A stretch of 27,110 nucleotides of DNA from Cymbomonas tetramitiformis (Eukaryota; Chlorophyta; Pyramimonadophyceae; Pyramimonadales; Pyramimonadaceae), in contig LGRX02025971.1 in NCBI GenBank assembly GCA_001247695.2, forward strand, positions 1-27,110, written 5' to 3'. The position numbers and the translations under genes were made by a program. Below the pieces are notes generated by a model. That model was not told where the DNA came from and did no database searches. It was given only the letters and a program-made list of their open reading frames with translations. Below, piece by piece: positions 1 to 8,998 of the stretch (within the stretch, counting starts at the first letter, position 1; each line of letters begins with the position of its first letter).

Positions 1-545
1 GGGGCGTGCCGAGAGCCAGACCCGGGGGCGTGCCGAGAGCCAGGCCCGGGGGCGTGCCGAGAGCCGGGCCCGGGGCGTGCCGAGCGCCATACAGGGGGCT
101 TGCCGAGAGCTGGACCCGGGGCGTGCCGAGAGCCGGGCCCGGGGCGTGCCGAGAGCAGGACCCGGGGCGTGCCGTGAGCAGGATCCGGGGCGTGCCGAGA
201 GCAGGACCCTCGAGGGTCACTGAGAGCCAAACAAGGGGGTCACTGAGAGCTAAACAAGGGGTTCACTGAGGGCCAAACAAGGGGTCAAATGGAGAGCCAA
301 ACAAGGGGGTCACTGAGAGCCAAACAAGGGGGTCACTGAGAGCCAAACAAGGGGGTCACTGAGAGCCAAACAAGGGGGTCACTGAGAGCTAAGCAGCGGG
401 CTTGCTCAGAGCCATACATTGGGGCGTGCTGGGAGCTATACAGGGGTGCATGAGAGCTATGCCGGGGGTTAACTGAGAACCATACCGGAGGCTTGCCGAT
501 CTTGCTGTGAGCCACACAGCTGGCTAACTGAGAGCCTAGCAGTGA
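1..545. repeat. GC-rich minisatellite arrays (two related unit families)
   Basis: From 1 to about 215 a unit of roughly 27 bp repeats, with core GGGGCGTGCCGAGAGC. From about 217 to 400 a 23-24 bp unit with core GGGGGTCACTGAGAGCC repeats, and it degenerates to about 545. The shared GAGAGCC core suggests one family evolved from the other. The long ORFs crossing this stretch are by-products of the periodicity, and no gene is supported. Confidence 0.9.
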
Positions 546-654
546 GCTTGCTCAGCGTGCGCCCGAGGTTATATTTTTTTGGACGTCCTACTGCAATGTA
601 CAGTAAATTACGAATGGTTTTTTCATCCTCGCATTTTGTGTTGCACACTATGGC

Positions 655-1105
655 TCCGGCTCCGGAGCTGAGTGTGAAGTGAAGGCGCCATGTGAGCTGT
701 GAGGTGGAGCTGAGTGTGAAGTGAAGGCGCCATGTGAGCTGTGAGGTGAAGCTGAGGTGGGGTGAAGGCACCATGTGAGCTGTGGAGGAAGAGCTGAGTG
801 TGAAGTAAAGGCGCCATGTGAGCTGGGGGAGGTGGAGCTGAGTGTGAAGTGAAGGCGCCATGTGAGTGCAGGTGAAGCTGAGTGTGAAGTATGCGCCATG
901 TGTGAGTTGTGAGGTGGAGCTGAGTGGCGGTGAAGTGAAGGCGCCATGTGAGCTGTAGAGGTGGAACTGAGTGTGAAGTGAAGGCGCCATGTGAGCTGTG
1001 AGGTGGAGCTGAGTGTGAAGTGAAGGCGCCATGTTAGCTGTGAGGTGGAGCTGAGTGTGAAGTGAAGGCGCCATGTGAGTTGTGAGGTGAAGCTGAGTGT
1101 CAGTT
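655..1105. repeat. 42-bp minisatellite
   Basis: About ten copies of a roughly 42-bp unit are present, each containing GAGCTGAGTGTGAAGTGAAG followed by GCGCCATGTGAGCTGTGAGGT. Several copies have small indels, which is why three overlapping serine/histidine-rich ORFs appear on the minus strand. The array stops just before the small ORF at 1249, and its last partial unit (1083-1113) is diverged. Confidence 0.9.
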
Positions 1106-1248
1106 CAAGGCGCCACAAAGGCGTCAAAGGCGTGCCTTGTGCTGTGCTGACCCGGAGCGTCATGTGCGGAAAATTTTTGGAGAATATTCGAGCTTGTTTT
1201 GACTGGGATGCCTGCTTTTGTTGTGAACAGTCCGCTGGCAAGAAGGTG

Positions 1249-1569
1249 ATGGCGGTGGCCGCTGACACAAGCTATGCTAAGTTCACCAAATGGCTTGAGG
1301 AGGATCGTAGCGCACTGACGGATCCCATTGATAATAAGAACACACGAGGGTTGGTGGCATTTGAGGTTTGTGTGGAAGAGACAAAAGGAGTGAACATCCA
1401 TGGAAGCTTGAGCGATGGTACAATGGTGGACTTCACCTGCCACAACGGGAGCTCTATGCAGGGCCCCGGAGACAAGGTCGGGGAGTGGTGGATCAAGGGG
1501 AAGCTCCCTGATGGTCGGTTGGTGATCACACATGCTGAAGGCTTTAATGTTACCAACCAACTTCTGTAA
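1249..1569 (+). CDS. Small uncharacterised protein or exon
   Basis: An open frame of 106 codons plus a TAA stop runs from ATG 1249, whose context (AAGGTGATGG) is reasonable for a eukaryotic start. The same frame is open upstream to about 1075, with another ATG at 1162, so the true 5' end is uncertain and this may be a last exon. The peptide is compact and has mixed, protein-like composition: an acidic N-terminal part (KWLEEDRSALTDP), a central FEVCVEE / VNIHGSLSDG stretch, then EWWIKGKLPDGRLVITHAEG. It has no signal peptide or membrane span. I do not recognise a family. It follows the 42-bp minisatellite directly and has no convincing gene neighbour. Chance occurrence is possible, but codon use looks coding. 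Confidence 0.4.
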   Translation: MAVAADTSYAKFTKWLEEDRSALTDPIDNKNTRGLVAFEVCVEETKGVNIHGSLSDGTMVDFTCHNGSSMQGPGDKVGEWWIKGKLPDGRLVITHAEGFNVTNQLL

Positions 1570-2289
1570 AAACTTTACAGAACAAGGTGAGAATTTCCAT
1601 GATATGGCATACCGTAGCGTGGAACAAATGACACTCATCAGTATGAGTATGCGGCATAATGCTGCTTAGTATATTGTATTGTGAATCTTGGTAATCGAAG
1701 TGCGAGTGAGAAATGAACCCTGTAATACAGTTAATTAGGTATTTCATGTGTCAGGCCTGTTCGAAGCAACATAGTGACTCACCGTGCACACGATACTAAA
1801 ACACTGATTTATAATCGAATCTCTTAGTCTGGTTGTGCACCCGAAGCCTATGCTACTTTCTAACTCACTGAAAACATATATCACTTTCGGATATATATGT
1901 TTTAGCGGGATATATATATAGATATCCAGCACACAAGGGAGCACTAGAGTCACCGGTGTCGAGAGAGAAGCAAGTGATATCTCATTAGAATGAATACAGA
2001 CATCTCAGGCTATCTAAGCTCTGAGAATGCCACTAGGCGCCCATATCATGTGTCAGAGTCTACAGTCACCGAAGTCGACACTATCGAGTATAGAGTACAG
2101 TGAAAAGGTCACAAGGTAAACTGACAAGGTGGCATACTATTGTACTACTACTGAACTACTATATCTCGGCACACCACCTCGGCAGAGGTGGCTGGAACTG
2201 TGGTAACTGTATGCATATGAGAGTATCCCCATCCACTGATCAAGTAACATAGACTGCAATAGCCCACCTGCCACCATAACAGCATCAAG
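1570..2289. other. Non-coding stretch, no feature recognised
   Basis: I see no convincing ORF, RNA gene or tandem array here. A short AT-rich block around 1875-1925 repeats ATATAT and GATATATA. Composition is intermediate between the GC-rich flanks. Confidence 0.5.
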
Positions 2290-3649
2290 CTACCCTTCTG
2301 ACGTAATACATATGGTACAATTGTAAACCCAGCTGGGAGGTTCCTTATGCATCGCTGCTACGCCGTGCCACCCCGTCCACTCGCAACTGTTGAACTTGCG
2401 CTCTGGAGAGCACAAGTACTCCTGCGTGAACTGGATCACAGGATGAGCGTTGTAATAAGCTTGGTCACTAAAGAGGTAATATACCGGTTTGGCACGAGGC
2501 GTGGCCCTGGTCACCAACAAGTGTAACTTGCGCTGCTGTACGCCCACGGCCAGCCACGTGCCGCTGAATGGCAGCTGCCAAATCATCCGCATCCTCCACG
2601 CCCTCCAGGTGGTGACGTATTGTGCCCAGGAGTCCGCCACCGCAGCCCACGGACTGTCCCCCAAGCGGCAAGTGCAGGCCCACCTGGCCCTGTTGAGCCG
2701 AGAAGGCATATCTGTGCATCTGCTTGCTGCTGAGAGCAGTCGTTAGCAGACCTTTCCCTCGGTCCGGGCTGCATTTCCCCAATAGGAACAGCGCCGCACT
2801 AAGCGGACTTCTGTATCTGACCAGAAAGACTGTCTGGCCAGATCTCTTCTGCATGTCGGCGACCTGCTCTGCATCCAACCACACAGACTGCGTCGTGGTG
2901 TCCACGCTGTCAGTCTCAGATTCAGGTTCGTATGTTCCCTGAAACATGGACGGCAGCATCGTGCGTGGATCAAACGGGCCACTGTCCCAAGTCTGATTGA
3001 TCAGTCGTAAGGGCGCTGGTAGGTTGGCAGCGCGGCGTGACCAGATGGCCCCGCCTCGCCACGTCTCGTCGTCTTATGCACCGGCGCAGGTGGTGGTGGT
3101 CGTCTGATGCCGTACATGTCCAGCGCCTCGAGTGCATTCTCCTCTGTCTTGCATGCTGACAGCATGACTCTCTCTTCCCCCAGATGCAAATACTCCTGCG
3201 CGGCGGCGTTGCACGTGAAGACCTCTCCAGGTCCACCCTCGCCATCAGTGACCGGGCACACCTTGTTGGCTTTACATGTCAGGTCCGACAGCAGCAGTAG
3301 TGGTGCTGCCCGCCGGCCAGAAGATACCTCTGCGTACCTCTCCTGCAGTCGCTCCCGGAGGTCTGCGATGTCCACTTCTTGAATGTACTTTAGAGGCTGG
3401 TAGTGCCAGCGCTGGTCGGCTTCATAGTAAAAGGGCAGCTGGAGCTCTCCTGCCATGCGCTCATTGTTGCACTCGGTATGGCGTATGAGTTTCTCCACGA
3501 GACTCCAGTGTGCCCTTACTGTCTCGACAAGCACGCAGAACGTGTACTCCTTCGTGTCCCACATCAAGGTGCCCGTGATGACACCCGAAGGGTACGTCTG
3601 CAAGGAGTTCAATGACTCCTGCACCTCAGCCATGGTGTGACGTCCTGCG
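2290..3649 (-). pseudogene. Broken coding sequence, unknown family (3' part)
   Basis: Reading on the minus strand, an ATG at 3633 in strong context (CACCATGG) opens a 210-codon frame. It begins MAEVQESLNSLQ, contains an acidic/amphipathic stretch (DIADLRERLQERY) and ends in a proline-rich, basic tail before a TGA at about 3001. Protein-like sequence resumes in a second frame (NQTWDSGPFDPRTMLPSMF, to about 2710). It then continues in a third frame rich in W, Y and F (DSWAQYVTTWRAWRMRMIW, AYYNAHPVIQFTQEYLCSPE) down to 2290. Two frame changes in 1.3 kb with no intron signals at the breaks suggest a decayed gene or assembly indels. I do not recognise the product. A CAG acceptor-like site lies just 5' of the ATG (about 3650). 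Confidence 0.4.
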
Positions 3650-3711
3650 TCCCGGTGTCGTTAACAGTGAGGAGGGTCAACTACGTCGATGGCCTTCGCC
3701 CACCTTACCCG

Positions 3712-4452
3712 AGAGGTCCAAGTCTCTGAGACCTTTCTGGTTTCTCTGTCCACCTTCTGATCCACGGCCGTGAAGTCAGGCTACATCAGCTCGTCCTCTC
3801 TGACATATTTCCCCTCACCACAACGCGCGAACGTGACCCGTATGTAGCCCCGGGTCCAGTTCCAATTCAGCGTGGCCTTGGAGTTCACAAAGACGGGCGT
3901 AGCCAGTGCGGCCCACGAACAGACGCTGCTGAAGCCAGCTCCCAGCTCCCGTTTCAGTGTCCCATGCTGGCTCCACAGCAATCACTGGCCAAGGTTGCAT
4001 GCAGGCCGTGAGATACTCAGCCTCGTTCTCGGCCTCCTGCTTCGGCGTAAGGTCTGGGTAATCGGGGTCGGTCTGAGCCCTCGTCAGCACCTGCTAAGCT
4101 GCTGTCGCCTCCCACGTTGGAGCTGTAATCGAACCGGGTGCTCCCCACTCATCTCGGGTTGCCACGTTCGCGCCTGTCGCTGGTCTCGGAGCAAGTCTGC
4201 GAGCTGCTTGGTTACTGATGTACCAGGCTCAGGTTCTGTGAACTTGTCGCCTTCGGCATCGAGCTTGACGCGTCCGGTGACCTCGATCAGCGCAACGGAG
4301 CGTGGCTGCAGCATCCCCGCTTCTACAAGCGCCTTACAGCGTGCGTCGAGCATCTTCTGCTCCTCACGGCTGAGCCTCTGAGCTTCCGAGGATTGATAGC
4401 GGGGGCAGCAAAAATCCGGTGACTTCCTAGGGGCGCTGACCCCCAGCGCCAA
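3712..4452 (-). pseudogene. Broken coding sequence, unknown family (middle part)
   Basis: From about 4452 down, one frame encodes a helical segment (RLSREEQKMLDARCKALVEA, then GMLQPRS) followed by charged sequence to 4084. An overlapping frame (4090 to 3815) begins MLTRAQTDPDYPDLTPKQE. A third frame carries NSKATLNWNWTRGYIRVTF then CGEGKYVREDELM, an in-frame TAG at 3781-3783, and further coding-like sequence (DFTAVDQKVDRETRKVSE) to a donor-like GTAAGG near 3711. The first helix loosely resembles the N-terminal edge of Ty3/gypsy reverse transcriptases (LS..E...L......L.EAG.L.P), but no palm motif follows, so that identity is weak. The stop and frame changes argue for a pseudogene. Confidence 0.35.
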
Positions 4453-4512
4453 ATTCCAAGTCCTAGGGGGCTACCCCCCAAGGGTAGAATGCAAGTCCTA
4501 GGGGGGGGGTCT
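4424..4512. repeat. 45-bp G/C-run repeat, left block
   Basis: About two copies of a unit built as CCTAGGGGG...GACCCCC(C)AAGGG..AAATGCAAGT. Each unit is itself a G-run/C-run hairpin. The same unit recurs in direct orientation at 4985-5095. Confidence 0.8.
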
Positions 4513-4611
4513 GAGCACAGCCCCTTGCCTCAGAATAACTCCAGTGTTCAACGAAAAAGTCGGGAACGATGTTCAAAAATTCGCGCCTGCGGCGCATAAT
4601 AATATAACATG

Positions 4612-4980
4612 TGAGGCGATAGCGCGGGGCACTCCCACCCCCACCATCCTTGCGTGACTAGTCCGCGCCCGTGATGGTGGTATCGTGGGACACTCCCGCC
4701 CGCCCCACGCGCGCGATGGGGGTATCGTGGGACACTCCCGCCCGCCCCACGCGCGCGATGGTGGTCTCGTGGGGCACTCCTGCCCGCCCCGCGAGCGTGA
4801 TGGGGGTATCGTAGGGCACTCCCGTCCCCCGCGAGCGTGATGGTGGTATCACAGGGCACGTATCGTGGGGCACTCCCACCCGACCCGCGCGCGTTATGGT
4901 GGTATCGTGGGGCACTCCCGCTCGCCCCGCGCGCGTTATGGTGGTACCGTGGGGCACTCCCGCCCGCCCCGCAGTGTGCG
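4612..4980. repeat. ~57-bp GC-rich minisatellite
   Basis: About seven copies of a unit with core GTGGTATCGTGGGGCACTCC followed by CGCCCGCCCCGCGCGCG. The minus-strand ORFs across this block are periodic artefacts. The array is sandwiched between the two blocks of the 45-bp G/C-run repeat. Confidence 0.9.
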
Positions 4981-4984
4981 CGAG

Positions 4985-5095
4985 TGCAAGTTCTAGGGGG
5001 GGGGTGCTGACCCCCCAACGGCAAAAAGCAACTCCTAAGGGGGGGGGTGCTAACCCCCCAAAGGCAAAATGCAAGTTCTAGGGGGGGGTTATTTC
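4985..5095. repeat. 45-bp G/C-run repeat, right block
   Basis: Two to three copies of GCAAGTTCTAGGGGGGGG..GCTGACCCCCCAA..GGCAAAA, in direct orientation with the block at 4424-4512. Runs of 7-9 G are prone to length error. Confidence 0.85.
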
Positions 5096-5556
5096 TAGAA
5101 CCCCTGCTGGGGCTTCCCCCCCGCTATCAATCCTCGGAAGCTCTCTTGCCCCGTACTCGACCATGAATGCCTCCAAGAGCTGGGCTAGCTCAGGGTGGTC
5201 CTGTGAAAACGAACACACCTCACCTGCGAGTGCCAGGCGATCCACCCCCACTGTGCCATCGTCCTCAGCTGCTTGATGAGCTTGGACAGTATCGTCGACG
5301 ATCTCCGTGGCCAGGCACACCCTGGGGTCCTCGTTCCTCTTGCATAGTGCATCTGCTGGTGGCGTGAGCTCGATCAGGGGTAAAGTGATTTTCTCCTCCA
5401 TGCCCAGTGACACCGCAGCATCTGACGTGGCGATGCCCCGCTGTACAGGTCAATGGTCAACTTCAGCGCATTCTTCAATGGTCCAGTACCAACAAGGAAG
5501 TCCCATGTGGTGTTCTCCGTGAAAGTCACGAAAACGTGGAGCCTGTGCAGCGTCAT
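5078..5556 (-). pseudogene. Broken coding sequence, unknown family (5' part); possible retropepsin remnant
   Basis: The upstream frame (5556 to 5374) reads LHVFVTFTENTTWDFLVGTG then LKLTIDLYSGAS. A second frame takes over (SDAAVSLGMEEKITLPLIEL) and continues with an acidic helical region (DHPELAQLLEAFMVEYG) to ELPRIDSG at the right inverted-repeat arm. The order hydrophobic strand, D..SGAS, then A..LGM is reminiscent of an LTR-element aspartic protease (D[ST]GA...LG). With the helix at 4330-4400 it might be a decayed Ty3/gypsy pol, but the similarity is low and no RT or integrase motif confirms it. At least one frame change (about 5410-5440) breaks it. Confidence 0.3.
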
Positions 5557-5610
5557 GTAAGGCGTACCAGCTCCAGAATGACATCAAGGATCGGTATCGG
5601 TTGGGTCTAA

Positions 5611-5955
5611 CGTTATCAATCAATTCTAATTGTGTTCGATTATTAATTGATCAATTGTAATATTTTTTAGGTTGAAATATATGTTATCAATTGATTCCGA
5701 TTTTTAACAACATTGATCAATCAATTCTAATATTTCTTTTTCTCCCACAACGCATATCAATCAATTTTGGTTAACTACAGGTGTCTTATCAATCAATAAT
5801 GATAACACTTACAGTAATCACTCACCTTTAAGAAAACCGGAGATTTGTTGGGGTCAGCCAGCTAATTTCACCAACTTGCGTGGCGTACGAAAATAACGTA
5901 TTTTCCGACGAGACGCGAGACGCACGTATAAACGCGGGTGCCGGTGAGGCTAATA
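5611..5955. repeat. AT-rich region with recurrent ATCAATCAAT motif
   Basis: Between about 5617 and 5800 the word ATCAATCAAT or TGATCAATT(G) occurs at least six times, irregularly spaced, on both strands. There is no ORF. Base composition changes sharply here from the GC-rich DNA to the left, which makes this a plausible outer edge of the 6-16 kb segment. Confidence 0.5.
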
Positions 5956-6471
5956 GATACGTACGTATGAGTGCTTATAATAAATTCACAAGCACATGCA
6001 AGCATTCAATGTGGTAAACACGATACAAAATATGATGCGGTGACTAATTTCATTTTGTACATGTGTTTTATTAATGTTCAGGACTAGCTGTTAGCACTGC
6101 GACCACAGTCTACGCGGTATCTGCTCGGATACGTACGTATGAGTGCTTATAATAAATTCACAAGCACATGCAAGCATTCAATGTGGTAAACACGATACAA
6201 AATATGATGCGGTGACTAATTTCATTTTGTACATGTGTTTTATTACTGTTCAGGACTAGCTGTTAGCACTGCGACCACAGTCTACGCGGTATCTGCTCGG
6301 ATACGTACGTATGAGTGCTTATAATAAATTCACAAGCACGTGCAAGCATTCAATGTGGTAAACACGATACAAAATATGATGCGGTAACTAATTTCATTTT
6401 GTACATGTGTTTTATTAATGTTCAGGACTAGCTGTTAGCACTGCGACCACAATCTACGCGGTATCTGCGTT
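5956..6471. repeat. Three tandem copies of a 172-bp repeat
   Basis: Copies start at 5956, 6128 and 6300, each with GATACGTACGTATGAGTGC. They are nearly identical, with only a few substitutions such as CACATGC/CACGTGC and ATTAATG/ATTACTG. Each contains ACGTACGT, AATAAA-like signals and TTCATTTTGTACATG. The array ends 39 bp before the stop of the methyltransferase-like gene and so covers its 3' flank. It has no coding potential. Confidence 0.95.
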
Positions 6472-6509
6472 CATTCCAGGTTCAAGACAGGCATTTGGCA
6501 CGGCGTGCA

Positions 6510-7661
6510 CTATTTACTCGGCTGGTGCGTCTCCGGCAGGTGCGGGGGTATTGCTGTCTCCTGGTGCGCCTTCTCCTGCCTCTCCTTCTCCCTCTTCTTC
6601 TCCGCCTTCTCCTTCCTCTCCTTCTCCTGCCTCGGGTTGCCCAGAATCCGTGCCGGTTTCAGCGGGTGGATCTTCAGCGGTTCTTCACCGTCGTCACCAA
6701 CCAACTCGTTGATGTCCTTAGCGCACTCGGCGATTTCTTTCGCCTTTTTGAGGTTTTCCTCCTCTATGCGTGCATCCTCTTTGAGCTTCGCCGTTTCCTC
6801 GAGTGACATGCATTCCGTATCGCCGTCAGGCTCGTCGGTAATGTTCCCAAGCCGCTGACTGGCTGCTAGCACCATGTCTTGGTCGGAGTCGAACGCGACA
6901 GCGTTCAAGCCGCACCGGAGAGCTGCCATTGTGGCCGTCGCGACCCCACACCCTGCATCCAAGATCCAGTTGGGTGACGAATTGTTGTTTAACCGGGCGA
7001 AAGGTGCGGGTCCCATCATGTGGCAGTTGATGAGCTCCATTAGCAGGTGCTGGGGCTTCTGGTGAGCGCACACCACTTTCCCATCGTCTCGGTAGGGTTG
7101 CTTGACGACAGAATACCCCTCCAACAAATTCGCCCTCGAGCCCGCCTCCGCATCCTTCGTCGAGAAGTCGAAGTCGCACATCCATGCTTTGCGAGTGGAT
7201 TTATCCCCGGACTCCTGGTCCGCCATTTGGAACCCGATGACAGCCGCTTCGAGGACATTGTACCGGATGGCTTTGTTGGCACCTACATCCTGGTTCTCCT
7301 TGCGCCACCATATGCGCTGGGCCCCACCGTTGCATTTGCTCGCCAGGATCTTCAGGAACCCGGTCTGCTGAGCAAACCCACAAAATATCAATATTGTCCA
7401 GTCCGGCGAGGTGGTGAGCGCCGCAAAGGCATCTATGAACTTGATCAGGTCGGGCTCGGATAACGCGTGCTCTGACACCTCCGTATCGAAGTCGTAAATA
7501 ACGTCCAGTATTGTCCCCACGTAATTCATCTTCGGGACAGACTCGAGTTTCGTCAACTCGTCTTTGTAGATCATGTAGCCGGTTTGGACCGTCTTCCACT
7601 CGTACTCTTTCTCAAGCAGTGCCTCCTTACCATCCTCCACAAGGGGGGAGGGAAGTGCCAC
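6510..7661 (-). CDS. Last exon: beta-class DNA amino-methyltransferase-like domain
   Basis: The exon follows an acceptor (TATAATAG at 7662-7663), starts in phase 0 (VALPSPLVEDG) and runs 383 codons to TAG. The domain order fits the beta class of DNA N4/N6 amino-methyltransferases: a motif-IV position first (TILDVIYD, about 7485-7512), then the central IWWRKENQDVGANKA region, then the S-adenosylmethionine-binding motif I (WILDAGCGVATATMAALRCG) with the acidic strand end AFDSDQDM (about 6880-6972). The usual DPPY is DVIY here: Asp and Tyr are kept and both prolines are lost, so activity is doubtful. After the domain comes a highly charged K/E/R coiled-coil-like tail (6520-6640) seen as a CTT/CTC-rich tract on the plus strand. 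Expected role: DNA (or RNA) adenine/cytosine modification or a binding-only relic. It belongs to the multi-exon gene that begins at 11766. Confidence 0.6.
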   Translation of the reverse strand: MALPSPLVEDGKEALLEKEYEWKTVQTGYMIYKDELTKLESVPKMNYVGTILDVIYDFDTEVSEHALSEPDLIKFIDAFAALTTSPDWTILIFCGFAQQTGFLKILASKCNGGAQRIWWRKENQDVGANKAIRYNVLEAAVIGFQMADQESGDKSTRKAWMCDFDFSTKDAEAGSRANLLEGYSVVKQPYRDDGKVVCAHQKPQHLLMELINCHMMGPAPFARLNNNSSPNWILDAGCGVATATMAALRCGLNAVAFDSDQDMVLAASQRLGNITDEPDGDTECMSLEETAKLKEDARIEEENLKKAKEIAECAKDINELVGDDGEEPLKIHPLKPARILGNPRQEKERKEKAEKKREKERQEKAHQETAIPPHLPETHQPSK

Positions 7662-7780
7662 CTATTATACCGCAAACCGCTTGTTAATATTTGAATGACC
7701 CAAAATTGCTAGCGCAATAAAACATGCAACTACATGAGGAGCACGACTATTACAACAAAGAATGTTGAAAGAACGCACAC

Positions 7781-8890
7781 CTTAACTGTATTGGGGACGT
7801 AGTTGACGGGCAGCCGCCCGAGGTCTCCTTCTCCGGCCTGACACCGGGCAAGCCACGTGTTGCAGTCTGAGACGAATTGGACGATGGCCTTGGGAACCGT
7901 GAGCTGACTCCCCCCTCGCCCAGTTTTACCTTGTTTCACCGCCTTGATGCATCGCTCGATGGCCTCCTGGCAAGCCCAAGTCTCGCCGTATTTCTTCTCA
8001 AAAGCATCCCAATTCTCCACCCCAGATTGCGACACGATCCAGGCCTGAACGTTGCGTTGGGCCTTGAACCTCTTCAGGGTTTCAATCGCCTCTGGGATGG
8101 TGATCTCATTGGTCAGGATTTTCTTCAGAGCGCCGTTCAAGTAATCAACCTCCACGTCCGAGTGAAACCCGAGCATCGTCCGGGAAAAGGACATGTTCAA
8201 CTCCTTCTTCTCGCTCTCCTTCACGATTGCCTGCTGCAAAGGCTGTGCCGGCTGACCGACACTCAACGTGTTACCGGCGCTTCGAGGAACACGCCTAGAC
8301 CTGGCCTTGCTACCCGACTTCTTCTTCTTGAGGTCGACACCTACATCCTTCAACGCCTCCTCCGCCCCAGACGTCTCGGTAGTCATGTCAACGATCTCAC
8401 TCTCCGGAGTCCAGGTCTTGCGTTTCTTACTCGACCCCTTGGTGGGGGTCTTAGTCTGCCCCTTCAGAATAGGTTACCCGCGCCGTACGCATGCATGATT
8501 CTAACAATGTGGTCCCAAGTGTCCTGACGCACTGTAGCCATCGACCAATTCGTTGCGTAGTCGTTGGCGTAGGAGATGTGATTCATTTGCAACACCTCCG
8601 CCTTAATCTGAAACTGCTGAGCCGATGTCAAAAAGTACCAGACCGGGAACCATTTGCCACTTTCAACGTCTCCCCCGAAAAGCTCCCAATCGTTCACATT
8701 GGCCCAGTCGCCCTTCGACAGCTTCTCGTAGATATATATGCTTCCTATTCTTCCTTGGAAGCTTGAAAGTCTTGGGATCGTGCTTTTCCAACTGCTTCAC
8801 CAGGCCGTCCTCCGTCCAGTCTTGGGCCTGAACGTCCCATTCCGTGATGCCACAATGCCAATAGAGTTTGTGGAGAGGGCCCTTCGATGC
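7781..8890 (-). CDS. Exon 4 of the methyltransferase-like gene, with two frame breaks
   Basis: The exon begins after CATGCAG (acceptor at 8891-8892, TACTAAC branch at about 8915) and ends at a GTGTGC donor (7780). Its length, 1,110 nt, is a multiple of three, and both ends are phase 0. It is nevertheless read in three pieces: 8890 to about 8735 (SKGPLHKLYWHCGITEWDVQ), about 8735 to 8465 in another frame (YEKLSKGDWANVNDWELFGG, HISYANDYATNW), and 8460 to 7781 back in the first frame. The first break is at the (AT)4 tract 8732-8739, where one more AT unit would keep the frame. The second is at about 8465-8475 and shifts by the opposite amount. The third piece has a basic, nuclear-signal-like run (LKKKKSGSKARSRRVPR) and a helical region with WIVSQSGVENWDAFEKKYGE. 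I recognise no family. Confidence 0.5.
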
Positions 8891-8998
8891 CTGCATGGTT
8901 TGCCGAGAAATTACGGTTAGTAACATTCTTTTACTTTAAGTAAGTAAGAGCTTTAAGTGACAAAGATGGATAAGTTACATTGTTTTCTCAGAAATCAC
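8891..8998 (-). other. Intron with canonical branch site
   Basis: 108-bp intron of the methyltransferase-like gene. The donor CAG|GTGATT lies at 8999/8998, a perfect TACTAAC is about 25 nt upstream of the acceptor, and CATGCAG closes it at 8891. Joining keeps phase 0 (GMQ|ASKGP). Confidence 0.6.

Larger units (their letters stand above)
4380..5143. mobile_element. Candidate non-autonomous insertion bounded by a 26-bp perfect inverted repeat
   Basis: Positions 4380-4405 and 5118-5143 are perfect reverse complements over 26 bp, with outer ends GAGCTTCCGAGG and CCTCGGAAGCTC. The 712 bp between them are almost entirely minisatellite. The bounded block sits within coding-like minus-strand sequence. 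The trinucleotide TCT directly precedes the left repeat and directly follows the right one, so a 3-bp target duplication is possible but weak. The element encodes nothing. The alternative is a local inverted duplication of flanking coding sequence, since the right copy also reads ELPRIDSG in the flanking frame. Confidence 0.35.

Noticed and set aside
469..1268. Minus-strand serine/histidine-rich repetitive ORFs
   Set aside because: The 42-bp minisatellite period keeps several frames open at once; composition is simply that of the repeat.
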